This document shows, piece after piece, positions 17,078-27,033 of a stretch of 64,000 nucleotides of DNA. A program made the position numbers and the translations under genes. The stretch covers positions 310,001-374,000 of the forward strand of contig JAXMCR010000002.1 of assembly GCA_046349255.1 (NCBI GenBank). Reading direction: 5' to 3'. The notes under the pieces are model-generated. The model was not told where the DNA came from. It ran no database searches and worked only from the letters and a program-made list of their open reading frames with translations. This stretch comes from DAIODI01 sp046349255. GTDB lineage: Bacteria; Pseudomonadota; Alphaproteobacteria; Rhizobiales; Aestuariivirgaceae. Within the stretch, counting starts at the first letter, position 1. Each line of letters opens with the position of its first letter.

Positions 17078-18076
17078 TCAGCGAAGCGGGCCGCCCTCGC
17101 GCGCGAGCGACCTCACTTCGACGGTCGGGAGATGGCACTCGTAGTACATCTCTTCGTAACTGCCCACCGTGTTCACCGGGAATGAGATCTCGACCTCGGT
17201 ATCCCCGATGGCCCAGTTCCTTTGCGCCGTAATCACGTCAGCGACGCCCGTTGCAATCCAGTCGAGGTCATCCAGCTGGCTCTCGGCTGATAGGCCGCGA
17301 CGGTCGAGCTTTTCGCGCACGATCTGGTACCCGCATTGGATCGCCATCTGCGCAATCGCTGCTACTGGGAAAATCTCGCCAATTTCGATCAGCTTTCCCG
17401 TTGCCATGTCGATATTGAAGTTCTCATCGCGCCAGGCTTCGTCCCCGCACCCGCCGCAGCCATAACCGGACTCGAGTTTCAGGGAAATCAACCGCGGGGA
17501 GGCATATGTCAGCTTGAGACCTGCGAAGACCCATTGCTCATCCGACGTGGGCGGTTCCCCAACCGTCTTCTTCCCGTTGCTGGCGCCGGCGATAAGCGCG
17601 TCGACGATGCGGTTGTATTCGATTTCGCCGGCCTGGGTCGGGTTGTCGAGCCTCAGATAGAGGCCGCGCAACACAGTGCGGTCATCAAGCTTTTGCTCGA
17701 ACGGCTTCAACGAAAATCCCCGGAGCGGGCCGGACAGCGGCGCCCCCGTGAGCAGGGCTATCTGATCCTTCATCTTGCCGTTCAGGCACTCGCTCTCCTC
17801 GTCCTTATTGAAGTTAAGGCAGGTCTTCAGCGCGTCCAGCCATTCCTGCTGCGCCTGGCGAACCATATCGCGATCGTGTTCGGGAATGGCGGGCAACGCG
17901 CCCCTGTAAGCCTCACGCAGGTCCGCGTTGAGGCGCGCGAGGTCGCCGTCGTGGCAGATCGTGCCGGCGATCTCGCGCGTCTCCGTCGGACATTCAAGAC
18001 CGCCAACGAACTCTGCTGCGCCGGCCGCCCGCATGGCGAGCAATGTGAAGACAACGGCGGTGAGCAAACGCTGCAT
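17078..18076 (-). CDS. Secreted protein with LprI-like (DUF1311) N-terminal domain
   Basis: 332 residues. After a signal peptide (MQRLLTAVVFTLLAMRAAGA) comes an LprI-type domain (about 25-105) with paired cysteines: CPTETREIAGTICHDGDL, then AYRGAL and a later CLNF/ECLNG pair. Proteins with this domain include lysozyme inhibitors. The C-terminal two thirds (about 125-332) include a cysteine-rich GYGCGGCGD segment and resemble the soluble DUF3298-type domains only loosely. I chose the ATG at 18076; one at 18094 adds six residues before the signal peptide. The role is unknown. Confidence 0.78.
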   Translation of the reverse strand: MQRLLTAVVFTLLAMRAAGAAEFVGGLECPTETREIAGTICHDGDLARLNADLREAYRGALPAIPEHDRDMVRQAQQEWLDALKTCLNFNKDEESECLNGKMKDQIALLTGAPLSGPLRGFSLKPFEQKLDDRTVLRGLYLRLDNPTQAGEIEYNRIVDALIAGASNGKKTVGEPPTSDEQWVFAGLKLTYASPRLISLKLESGYGCGGCGDEAWRDENFNIDMATGKLIEIGEIFPVAAIAQMAIQCGYQIVREKLDRRGLSAESQLDDLDWIATGVADVITAQRNWAIGDTEVEISFPVNTVGSYEEMYYECHLPTVEVRSLAREGGPLR

Positions 18077-18107
18077 ACGCGCATGTAAATGCAATCCAGG
18101 ATTGCAG

Positions 18108-19340
18108 TCAAACCACCGCGACGATGTCGATCTCGGTCAGCATGTCCTCGTAGGCGAGCCAGGGGACGGGGACGCCGGTGGAGGTTGGCCCTTGCGCGGG
18201 GAAGTAGGAGAACCGGGTCTCGGCGTTGGGCTTCAGGTACTCCTCGCCGCAGGGGCCGACGTAGAACGAGTTAACCTTGACCACGTTGGCGAAGCCGAGG
18301 CCCAGCTCGTCGAGGACGCGGCCGATGTAGGCCATCGCGAGCTTCGTCTGCGCAACCATGTCGTCCTTGTGCAGCACGCTCGCATCGGGTGCGAGCGGCA
18401 CCTGGCCGCCGAGGAACACGAGGTCGCCGCAGCGGATTCCGTGGCGATAGGGCAGATGCACCGTCCAGTCCCAGTGGTTGTCGGGCCACACTGCGGTACG
18501 CGGCATCGCGGAGCCGTCGACCGCGCGCATCGCGATGACGTCGTTCACCACCATCACGCCTTCGCGCGCGACCCGCGGGAGCGAGATGCCGGTCGCCGCG
18601 GGTCCGGGCTCCGGGTAGTGCGAGGCACGCAGGAGAGCCGGCGCGCGCCAGTCCTCCTTGGTGCCCGGCTCGACGTTGAAGATGTTTGCCTTCACCGCAT
18701 CGGCCAGCGAGGCGCCGAGCTGGCGTAGCAGTTTATCGAGCTTCGGCAGCACGAGCCGCGACTGTTCGTAGAGGCTACCCGGATAGGGGATGTTCCCCGC
18801 CTCGTCCACGGCCGTGACGCCGGAAGTGAAGATCATCTCCTCGCAGCGTACCGCCTGGCTGAAATTGCGCGGAAGCTTGGGGCCGTCCGCGCGCCATGCC
18901 GCCTGCCGCGGCAAGCGCTCGCCGTTGAGGCCGCGCATGGCCCAGCCCTCGATCTCGATCCACATGTCCGGGTAGGCGAGGTGCGGCAGCGGCACGAGCG
19001 TCACCGCCGGGCCCGGGCCGGCGAGTGGGCCGAGGCAGTCGGACAGGATCTCGAGCAGCGCATCCTCGCTGGTCTTGCCGTCCATCACGTAGAATACGGT
19101 CAACTTCACGAGGTCGGCGAGATCGGCGCCCGCACCGGCAAGCGACGCCGCCACGTACTCCATCGATCCACGGGCCTGCGCGGGCAAACTGCCGGGGTGG
19201 CGGATGCGGGTCTTTGAATCGAGGTCCACCTGCCCGGCCACGAACACGTGCTTGTTGCAGCGGATCGCCTGGCTGTTGTTCGTCGAGGCAAGCCCCAGCG
19301 CCCAGTGTTCCTTCGGGCGCACGTAGAAGCGCGGCAGCAT
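18108..19340 (-). CDS. Fusion of three RidA (YjgF/UK114) domains
   Basis: 410 residues made of three RidA-like units at about 1-135, 136-275 and 276-410, where normal RidA is ~130 residues and trimeric. Each unit repeats the pattern of a strand with F-x-[SG]-G (VFVAGQ, IFTSGV, VFLGGQ), a helix before K-x-N/K-L-T (VKLTVFYV, VKANIFNV, VKVNSFYV), then GPxxT and a final strand. At the site of RidA's imine-binding arginine (PAR) they read GPAVT, GPAAT and GPTST, so deaminase activity is unlikely. The gene has AGGAGG upstream and is followed 31 bp upstream of its start codon side by the ion channel gene of the same strand. Confidence 0.85.
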   Translation of the reverse strand: MLPRFYVRPKEHWALGLASTNNSQAIRCNKHVFVAGQVDLDSKTRIRHPGSLPAQARGSMEYVAASLAGAGADLADLVKLTVFYVMDGKTSEDALLEILSDCLGPLAGPGPAVTLVPLPHLAYPDMWIEIEGWAMRGLNGERLPRQAAWRADGPKLPRNFSQAVRCEEMIFTSGVTAVDEAGNIPYPGSLYEQSRLVLPKLDKLLRQLGASLADAVKANIFNVEPGTKEDWRAPALLRASHYPEPGPAATGISLPRVAREGVMVVNDVIAMRAVDGSAMPRTAVWPDNHWDWTVHLPYRHGIRCGDLVFLGGQVPLAPDASVLHKDDMVAQTKLAMAYIGRVLDELGLGFANVVKVNSFYVGPCGEEYLKPNAETRFSYFPAQGPTSTGVPVPWLAYEDMLTEIDIVAVV

Positions 19341-19363
19341 GGGATATCCTCCTTGGCGAACGG

Positions 19364-19798
19364 TCAGCGGGTGAGCCGGATCAGCTCCACGATGTAGGCG
19401 GTGGACCAGCCGAACATGAGAAAGCCGTTGGCGGCGATCATCGCCGAAAGGATCCGCCATTCGTGCGAGAGCGTGATGTCGCCGAGCCCGAGCGTCGAGA
19501 AGCACACGAGCGCAAAGTAGAGCGCCGGCTCGAAGGCGTGCACCGCGCCGACGACGAAAAGCACCGCCGCCCAGATCCAAACCTCGATCGTCATCACGAG
19601 GAGGATGTAGAGGATCGACGTGACGGTCATGCCGGTGTTGGTGAAACGGCGCAGACGCGGGCGCACCCACAACAGCAGGCTCTCGAAGCGGTCGGAATAA
19701 AGTGTGTACATCTCGGCCTGGATGCTCACGATCACGGCGATCACCACCGAGCCGATGGCGAGCTGCCGGAAGACGTCCGCCGTCGTCGCTTCGACCAT
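19364..19798 (-). CDS. Two-helix potassium-type ion channel protein
   Basis: 144 residues, with three hydrophobic stretches and a pore loop. The selectivity filter reads STLGLGD, like the T-x-G-[YFL]-G-D of two-helix K+ channels, between a helix ending VGAVHAFEPALYFALVCF and a final inner helix. The first helix (about 10-28) is additional. No RCK or ligand domain is present. Its ATG overlaps the TGA of the dipeptidase gene (TGATG at 19796-19800), suggesting translational coupling. The ion specificity is inferred from the filter. Confidence 0.8.
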   Translation of the reverse strand: MVEATTADVFRQLAIGSVVIAVIVSIQAEMYTLYSDRFESLLLWVRPRLRRFTNTGMTVTSILYILLVMTIEVWIWAAVLFVVGAVHAFEPALYFALVCFSTLGLGDITLSHEWRILSAMIAANGFLMFGWSTAYIVELIRLTR

Positions 19799-21186
19799 CA
19801 CCGGGCGAGCGCGTCGAGGATGCGCACCCAGCTGCGGATCCCCTTGTGGAAGGACGTCACGTCGTATTTCTCGTTGGGCGAATGGATCGCGTCGTCGTCC
19901 TGCGCAAAGCCGATGAGCAGGCTCTCCATCCCGAGCGCCTCCTGGAAGTCGCCGATGACGGGGATCGAGCCTCCGGAACCGACACGCACCGGCTGGCGCT
20001 TCCACTCGGCCTTGAGCGCGGCTTCGGCTCTCGCCAGGTACGGATTATCCTCCGAAATCAGCACGGCCGGGGCGCCGTGGGTCGACGGCGTGAACGCCGC
20101 CTTCACGCCCTCCGGCAGGCGACCCTTCACGAACGCGCGGAACGCCTTGCGCAAGGCGTCGGGGTTCTGGTCGGCCACGAGCCGGAACGAGAACTTCGCC
20201 GAGGCCTTCGAGGGGATCACGGTCTTCGGACCGGCGCCGGTGTAGCCACCGATGATGCCGTTCACTTCCGCCGTGGGCCGGCCCCAGATCTGTTCGAGCA
20301 CGGAGTATTTGCGCTCGCCGGCCGCAGCCTTCAGGCCGACATCCTTCAGGAACTTCTTCTCGTTGAGGCCGATCGAGGCCCAGGCCTTCCGCTCCGCGCG
20401 GGTCAGCGGCTTCACGTCGTCATAGAAGCCGGGGATCGTGATCCGTCCCTGCGCATCGTGAAGGTCGGCGATGATCGCGGCGAGCACCTTGATCGGGTTC
20501 GCGGCCGCGCCGCCGTACATGCCGGAGTGCAGGTCGATCGACGGCCCTGTAATCTCGACCTCGTCGGTAAAGATTCCGCGCAGCCGAGTCGTGATCGCGG
20601 GTGTCTTTCGGTCGAGCATGCCGGTGTCGCAGACGAGCACCACGTCGGCCGCCAGTTCCTTGCTGTGCGCCTTTAGGAACGGCTGGAGCGAGGACGAACC
20701 CGACTCTTCCTCACCCTCGATCATCACCGTTATGGAGACGGGAAGTTCGCCCGTCGCGTCGATCCAGGCGCGACTGGCCTCGACAAAGGTCATCACTTGG
20801 CCCTTGTCGTCGCTCGCGCCGCGGGCATAAATCCTTTCCACACCGTCTGAATCCCGGCGCCGCGTCGGCTCGAACGGCGGTGAGGACCACTTCTCGACCG
20901 GATCAGCGGGCTGGACGTCGTAATGTCCATAGAACAGCACATGGGGCGCGCCCTGGGGACCGGCCCGGTGGCCCAGCACCATGGGCTGGCCGCCGGTTTC
21001 GGCGACGCGCGCCGCAAACCCCATGCTCATGAGGTCCGCGACCAGCCACTCCGCCGCTCTCCGGCAGTCCTTGGCGTAGGTAGGGTCGGCGGAGATACTG
21101 GGTATGCGGAGCAGTTCGAAAAGCCGGCCGATGCTCGGCTCGAGGGACTTGTCGGCGGCAGCGAGCACGGAATCGACGGCAGGCAT
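19798..21186 (-). CDS. M20-family metallo-dipeptidase
   Basis: 462 residues. The enzyme should hydrolyse dipeptides in the cytoplasm using two Zn ions. Zn-site motifs are present: GHYDVQPADP with the first His and Asp, YARGASDDKGQV with the bridging Asp, MIEGEEESGS with the catalytic Glu pair, and DTGMLDR. The dimerisation domain begins near residue 210 with DLHSGMYGG. Similar to PepV/carnosinase-like M20 dipeptidases. It is divergent from the DASS transporter gene with 89 bp between, and coupled downstream to the ion channel. Confidence 0.9.
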   Translation of the reverse strand: MPAVDSVLAAADKSLEPSIGRLFELLRIPSISADPTYAKDCRRAAEWLVADLMSMGFAARVAETGGQPMVLGHRAGPQGAPHVLFYGHYDVQPADPVEKWSSPPFEPTRRRDSDGVERIYARGASDDKGQVMTFVEASRAWIDATGELPVSITVMIEGEEESGSSSLQPFLKAHSKELAADVVLVCDTGMLDRKTPAITTRLRGIFTDEVEITGPSIDLHSGMYGGAAANPIKVLAAIIADLHDAQGRITIPGFYDDVKPLTRAERKAWASIGLNEKKFLKDVGLKAAAGERKYSVLEQIWGRPTAEVNGIIGGYTGAGPKTVIPSKASAKFSFRLVADQNPDALRKAFRAFVKGRLPEGVKAAFTPSTHGAPAVLISEDNPYLARAEAALKAEWKRQPVRVGSGGSIPVIGDFQEALGMESLLIGFAQDDDAIHSPNEKYDVTSFHKGIRSWVRILDALAR

Positions 21187-21275
21187 GGATCCTCACGGAA
21201 AGCCGGGCTTAACGATCGTTTGAGTCGTTTCGGGCACTCTTCCATGCCGTCCCCGAAACCCGCAAGGGGCGCGGC

Positions 21276-22820
21276 ATGACCGACGCCGGATTCCTCCTCT
21301 ACCGCGACAGCCTCCAGGCGAAAGAGCCGGCGCAGCGCCTGCTCCGCCTGCAGCGCGCAGGCTATCAGCGCTGGCTCGTGCTCAGGAGCCAGATCGATCT
21401 CTACTTCTTCTGGGAGAAGCGCTGGTTCTTCATCGCGCTGATCGTCGGCTTCATCGTCATGAACCTGCCGACGCCCGAGGGCCTGAAGCACGAAGGCCAG
21501 ATCGTGCTCGCGATGTCGGTGGTCGCGACCATCCTGTTCGTCACCGAGCCGATCCCGCTGCCGACGGTGCCGCTGCTGATCATCGTCGGCCAGATCGTGC
21601 TGCTCGGGATCAACCCGACGAAGGTCGCGCAGAGCCTGATGACGGACTCCGTCCTGTTCATCATGGGTTCGCTGATGCTGGCGGTCGCGATCGTCAAGCA
21701 GAAGCTCGACAAGCGCGTCGCCTGGGCAATCGTGCAGGTGACCGGCACCAACGCCTACTGGATCTCGTTCGGTATCACGGTCGTGTGCGGCTTCATCGCC
21801 GCGTTCATCGGCGAGCACACGGTGGCGGCGATGATGCTGCCCGTCGGCGTGCGGCTCATCATGCTCACATCGAACGATCCGAAGAAGGTGCACAACCTCG
21901 CCGCGGTGATCCTGTTCTCGATCTCCTACGGCTGCTCGATCGCCGGCATCGCCACGCCCTCGGGCGGGGCGCGCAACGCGATCATGATCGGCTACTGGCA
22001 GCAGATCTTCTTCTCGCCGGTCGACCCTGCGACACGGAAGTACCTCGTCGATTACGTGACGTGGATGCTCTACGCGTTCCCGATGTTCCTCCTGCGCCTG
22101 CCGATCGTGACGGCGCTTCTGTTCTTCACGTTCCGCCCCGAGTCATCCGACATGTCGCGCGCGGTGGCGCGGCTGCGCACGCAGGTGATGATGGACGGAC
22201 CGCTGAAACTGTCGGACTGGCTGTCGATCGGCATCTTCGTGCTGACGATCATCGGCTGGATCACGCTGTCGGGCACCATCGGCCTCGGTGCGATCGCGCT
22301 GATGGGGGTGAGCGCCTTTCTCGTGTTCGGGCTCGTGCGCTGGGAAGACATCAACCAGGGCGTCAACTGGGGCGTCGTGCTGCTCTACGCGGCCGCCGTG
22401 TCGCTCGGCGTAGAAATGCAGAACACGGGCGCCGCGGAATGGATGGCGCACACGGTGGTGCAGGGCCTCACTCCGTTCGGTGCGGGACATGGCTTCGGCC
22501 TCGAGGCGGCGGTCTCGGCGCTCACCGTTGCCGTGTCGAACACCATGACCGCCGGCGCCGCCGTCGCTGTGCTCGGCCCCGTGGTCCTGAAGATGGCGTC
22601 CGTCGCCGGCGACAACCCAATCAACATCGGCTTCATCACCGCGATCTCGTCCGCCTTCGGCTATCTCACCGCCGCCGCGCAGCCCGCCTTCACGATCATC
22701 TACGCGTCCGGGTATCTGAAGGGGTCGGACTTCCTGAAGATCGGCATCCGGATGATGGTGATCTCGATGGCGCTCCTGTTCTTGCTGTCGCAGTTCTACT
22801 GGCCGCTGATCGGTCAGTGA
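21276..22820 (+). CDS. DASS/SLC13 family anion symporter
   Basis: 514 residues and about 11-12 membrane helices. This family transports dicarboxylates, tricarboxylates, sulfate or related anions with sodium. Two helical hairpin regions with typical signatures are seen: FIGEHTVAAMMLPVG (SNT-like motif region, here EHTVA) and VSNTMTAGAAVAVLGPV (SNT motif, about residues 412-428). The N-terminal ~45 residues are a cytosolic extension rich in Arg and Gln. A universal stress protein gene follows after 13 bp and is probably in the same operon. The substrate cannot be named from sequence. Confidence 0.88.
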   Translation: MTDAGFLLYRDSLQAKEPAQRLLRLQRAGYQRWLVLRSQIDLYFFWEKRWFFIALIVGFIVMNLPTPEGLKHEGQIVLAMSVVATILFVTEPIPLPTVPLLIIVGQIVLLGINPTKVAQSLMTDSVLFIMGSLMLAVAIVKQKLDKRVAWAIVQVTGTNAYWISFGITVVCGFIAAFIGEHTVAAMMLPVGVRLIMLTSNDPKKVHNLAAVILFSISYGCSIAGIATPSGGARNAIMIGYWQQIFFSPVDPATRKYLVDYVTWMLYAFPMFLLRLPIVTALLFFTFRPESSDMSRAVARLRTQVMMDGPLKLSDWLSIGIFVLTIIGWITLSGTIGLGAIALMGVSAFLVFGLVRWEDINQGVNWGVVLLYAAAVSLGVEMQNTGAAEWMAHTVVQGLTPFGAGHGFGLEAAVSALTVAVSNTMTAGAAVAVLGPVVLKMASVAGDNPINIGFITAISSAFGYLTAAAQPAFTIIYASGYLKGSDFLKIGIRMMVISMALLFLLSQFYWPLIGQ

Positions 22821-22833
22821 GGGAAGCCCGGCG

Positions 22834-23844
22834 ATGGCCCTGTTCAACCGAACGAAGCTCAGCGAACGGCAGGAACGGGCCGTCCAGCGCACGCTGCACC
22901 AGTTGCGCCAGCAGCGCCGGCAGCGCTTCCGCCTGCTCGCGTGCATCGACGGGACGGACGCGTCCTACAACACGGTGCGGTTCGCCGCGCGCTTCGCCCC
23001 GAACGACGATTGCGACATCATCGTCCTCTACGTACGCCCCGTCGACCAGGGGCTCTGGTCGGGCGGCCTGCAGGTGCGCGTGGCGCGCCAGAACATGCTC
23101 GACTCGGGCTTCGATCTTCCGGGCGTGCGCGACCTGAAGAAGGCGCTCGAGGTGCTGAAGGAGGAAGGCATCGACGTCGAGGCGTGGCCGAAAGAGGCGG
23201 GCCATGCGGATGCGTGGGGCGATCCGCTCGGCGACACCAAGGTCGAATACAAGAGCCCGGGCGGCAAGACGGTCGTGCTGAAGCTCAAGACGGCCCCCGA
23301 CGTCGCGGCGGGCATCCTCGACCAGTATGAGCTCGGTCCCTACAACCTCATCATCATGGGCGAACCGTCGCGCTGGCGCGGCGAGTTCTCCTCCGTGTTC
23401 GAGGCGGGCCCCGTGCAGCGGGTCGCGGTGCTCGCGCCCTGCTCCGTGCTGATCGCGCGCGACTCGCTCGACAAGAAGGGCTTCTTCATCTGCACCGACG
23501 GCACCGCGCGCTCGATGCAGGCGGTGCGCCGTTCAGCCGTGCTCGCGCACGTGATCGGCGAACCGATCACGCTGTTCTCCGCCGCCGTGCGCAGCGACGG
23601 GCTCGCCGCTGCGGAAGAGAACGTGAAGAACGCCCGCGCACTGCTCAAGGCCATGGGGATCAAGGTCGCGCACGTCGAGACCGCCGTGGGCAAGCCCGCG
23701 CGCACGATCATCGAGAAGGGCGCAGGCCACCGGTTGATCGTGGTGACGGATGAGGGCCGCACCCGCCTGCAGCGCGTGCTGCGGGGCTCCACCGCCTACG
23801 ACGTGGTCCGTTCGGCAGCGACCAGCGTGCTCGACGTCCGATAA
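22834..23844 (+). CDS. Universal stress protein with two Usp domains
   Basis: 336 residues. Domain 1 (about 33-208) starts RFRLLACIDGTDASYNTVRF, including a long insertion (about 100-150) and closing in GPVQRVAVLAPCSVLIAR. Domain 2 (about 215-336) starts GFFICTDGTARSMQAVRRSA and ends with RVLRGSTAYDVVRSAATSVL, which keeps a G-S/T nucleotide-binding pattern. The pairing with the upstream DASS transporter (13 bp) suggests it may regulate or sense the transporter, as seen for other Usp proteins fused or linked to transporters; this is inference. Confidence 0.85.
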   Translation: MALFNRTKLSERQERAVQRTLHQLRQQRRQRFRLLACIDGTDASYNTVRFAARFAPNDDCDIIVLYVRPVDQGLWSGGLQVRVARQNMLDSGFDLPGVRDLKKALEVLKEEGIDVEAWPKEAGHADAWGDPLGDTKVEYKSPGGKTVVLKLKTAPDVAAGILDQYELGPYNLIIMGEPSRWRGEFSSVFEAGPVQRVAVLAPCSVLIARDSLDKKGFFICTDGTARSMQAVRRSAVLAHVIGEPITLFSAAVRSDGLAAAEENVKNARALLKAMGIKVAHVETAVGKPARTIIEKGAGHRLIVVTDEGRTRLQRVLRGSTAYDVVRSAATSVLDVR

Positions 23845-23863
23845 CGATTGGGGCCTGGTTGCT

Positions 23864-23889
23864 CCTGCCGCGTGGTTCGAAGCGGCAGG
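23864..23889. terminator. Hairpin after the universal stress protein gene
   Basis: A perfect 8-bp stem (CCTGCCGC, 23864-23871, with 23882-23889) around a 10-base loop lies 20 bp after the stop. There is no T-tract, so it may only protect the mRNA or be a factor-dependent end. The remaining sequence to 24118 shows no gene I can support. Confidence 0.4.
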
Positions 23890-24142
23890 GGCCAGGACGC
23901 CTTCCCCGCGGGACACGACTGCCGGGGCCGACGGGTGATGGAGCCCAGGCGGTCGCTGAACCAACGTCCGTAACCCTTTGTTAGCAACCGGCGTGCCAGC
24001 CGCGAATCTCAGCATTCTTGCGGTTTGGCTCATCTTCGGGCCAGTGAGCCTGCCTCACGATTGGGCGGCTCCATCAACGCTGCCCGATGATTGGGCACGC
24101 AACGGACTTGCGCAGGGCATGGCTTTCCGCGAGAACAGCCGC

Positions 24143-24775
24143 ATGGCAAAGTACATCCTCCATTGCATGGGCGAGTCCGGGAACGCCTACAAGGTGGCGC
24201 TCATGCTGGCGCTCACGGGCAGCGACTGGGAGCCCCGGCTCGTCGACTATTTTGGCGGCGAGACCCGCACGCCGGAGTTCCGCAGCGAGCGCAACGCGCT
24301 CGGCGAAGTGCCGGTGCTCGAGCACAGGGGCAAGACGCTCTCCCAGTCGGGCGTGATCCTCGACTACCTCGCCGAGACGACCGGCCGCTACGGGCCGACG
24401 TCAAACGACGAGCGCCGCGAAATCCTGCGCTGGACGCTGTTCGACAATCACAAGTTCACGAGCTACGTGGCGACCCTTCGGTTCCTCACGCACTTCCGCA
24501 AGATGGACGCAGCCGATCCGGTCGTGACCTTCTTCCGCGACCGGGCGCTGACCGCCTACGGCCTTGTCGACAAGCACCTGCGCACCCGGCCCTACCTCGT
24601 CGGCGACCGTCTGACGATCGCAGACCTATCGCTCGTCGGCTACTGCTACTACGACGGCGAACTCGGCTTCGAGATCGGGCAGTTCGAGCACATCACGCCG
24701 TGGCTTGCACGCATCCGGGCAACGCCCGGGTGGAAGGGCCCGTACGATCTGATGCCGCGGTCCTACAAGGGCTGA
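24143..24775 (+). CDS. Glutathione S-transferase family protein
   Basis: 210 residues. The N-terminal thioredoxin-fold domain (about 1-80) shows KYILHCMGESGNAYKVALML, a GEVPVLEH cis-proline turn and LSQSGVILDYLAE, the Gln-Ser of the glutathione site. The helical C-terminal domain has LVGDRLTIADLSLVGY, the N-capping box. Cytosolic. GSTs of this kind conjugate or isomerise small molecules. An in-frame ATG at 24119 would add eight residues; the start at 24143 puts the beta-strand at the N-terminus as usual. Confidence 0.9.
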   Translation: MAKYILHCMGESGNAYKVALMLALTGSDWEPRLVDYFGGETRTPEFRSERNALGEVPVLEHRGKTLSQSGVILDYLAETTGRYGPTSNDERREILRWTLFDNHKFTSYVATLRFLTHFRKMDAADPVVTFFRDRALTAYGLVDKHLRTRPYLVGDRLTIADLSLVGYCYYDGELGFEIGQFEHITPWLARIRATPGWKGPYDLMPRSYKG

Positions 24776-24788
24776 GCCCTACCCCGCG

Positions 24789-25478
24789 TCAGGCTGCTTC
24801 GGTGGCGTCGAGGTACTCCTCGAGGTGTTCGAGGTTCTCGAAGCGCATCCAGCCCTCATCCGTCTCGGCCTCCACCGTGCCGTCCGACAGGAAGCGGGCG
24901 GGCTTGCCGCGCACGATCTTCTCCTCGACGACGTAGAGCACTTCCTCGAAGCCCGTCTCCGCGGCAGCCTCCTCGGCCGGCGATTCGGCAGTTCCTTCAA
25001 GCGCTTCCTCGACGACCTCGGCCACGTGTTCTGCCGGCGCGGCGACGATCGTCTCCTCCGCAACGGCGATCGCCTCGGCTGCGGGCTCCGGCGGTTCGAC
25101 CTCCGGCTCGGCCCTCGCCACCTGCTCCGTCGCCGCCTCGTCCCGCATGCGCGGGAACGGCTCCTTCGAGGCGCCGTAGGCGGCAGCCCCTGCGGCAGCG
25201 CCAGCGCCGAGCGCCACGGCCGTCGCGTCGCCGTTCGTGCGCGTCTGCGGCAGCGGCAGCCGGGTACCGCGCGCGGCCTCGATCGCATCGACGACCGAGA
25301 ACAGCGCCTGCGTGACGGAGGCGAGCCCCAGCACGATGAAGCCGCCCGACAGCAGCGTGGCCGCGGTATCGAGGGTCAGCCCGATGACGACGTTCCCCGC
25401 GCTGGTCAGGACCATCAGGCCGACCGCCACACCCGCGGCGATCAGCGCGATCGAGATGCCATAGAGAATTGCCTTCAT
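24789..25478 (-). CDS. Membrane protein with Glu/Ala-rich linker
   Basis: 229 residues. Two hydrophobic helices (about 5-25 and 38-63) anchor the N-terminus. Residues about 85-170 are low-complexity and rich in Ala and Glu, likely disordered. The C-terminal ~50 residues form a separate small domain with VEEKIVRGKPARFLSDGTVE and a terminal helix FENLEHLEEYLDA. I do not recognise a family; the last part looks like a conserved tail found on other alphaproteobacterial membrane proteins, but I cannot confirm. A TTAACCAT half-site lies 98 bp upstream at 25576-25583. Confidence 0.72.
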   Translation of the reverse strand: MKAILYGISIALIAAGVAVGLMVLTSAGNVVIGLTLDTAATLLSGGFIVLGLASVTQALFSVVDAIEAARGTRLPLPQTRTNGDATAVALGAGAAAGAAAYGASKEPFPRMRDEAATEQVARAEPEVEPPEPAAEAIAVAEETIVAAPAEHVAEVVEEALEGTAESPAEEAAAETGFEEVLYVVEEKIVRGKPARFLSDGTVEAETDEGWMRFENLEHLEEYLDATEAA

Positions 25479-25619
25479 CTGAACCCCTTTGCGGGGGTTT
25501 CCCCGCAGCGCGCGCCGAATCAGGGCCGGAAGGCCCGTTCACCCTCCACTTTCCGCAGGCTTTCCTAGCGATCCGTTAACCATGCGCCACAGCCCCTGGT
25601 TGCGGCGCCACCGGATGCT

Positions 25620-25811
25620 CTAGCTCAGCTCGATCTCGTCGTCGATGACGTGCTCAAGCCCGATCTCCGGGGCGGTGACGACGGCGCGCACCTTGATGAC
25701 ACCCTTCGTCTTGCCCGATTTCCGCACGGCCTCTTCGATGCGCTGCTGGGAGGTGACGCCCACCTGCTTCAGGAACTTGCGCATCGACATGTTGAACTTG
25801 TCGCTGTCCAT
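25620..25811 (-). CDS. DUF6494 family small protein
   Basis: 63 residues beginning MDSDKFNMSMRKFLKQVGVT. The sequence matches what I know of the small DUF6494 family of Alphaproteobacteria: an N-terminal helix, QRIEEAVRKSGKTKG, and a C-terminal strand region ending DEIELS. Function unknown. It sits 45 bp after the stop of the mrp gene on the same strand and may be co-transcribed. GGAGG lies upstream of the ATG. Confidence 0.82.
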   Translation of the reverse strand: MDSDKFNMSMRKFLKQVGVTSQQRIEEAVRKSGKTKGVIKVRAVVTAPEIGLEHVIDDEIELS

Positions 25812-25856
25812 CGGTCACTTGCCTCCTCGAGCTGGTTCCGCCCCCGTGGCGTCCCG

Positions 25857-26990
<1,134 letters not shown>

Positions 26991-27033
26991 CGACGAAACC
27001 CGTGTCGCCGCTCGAGGCGCGGCGCCTTCCCGA

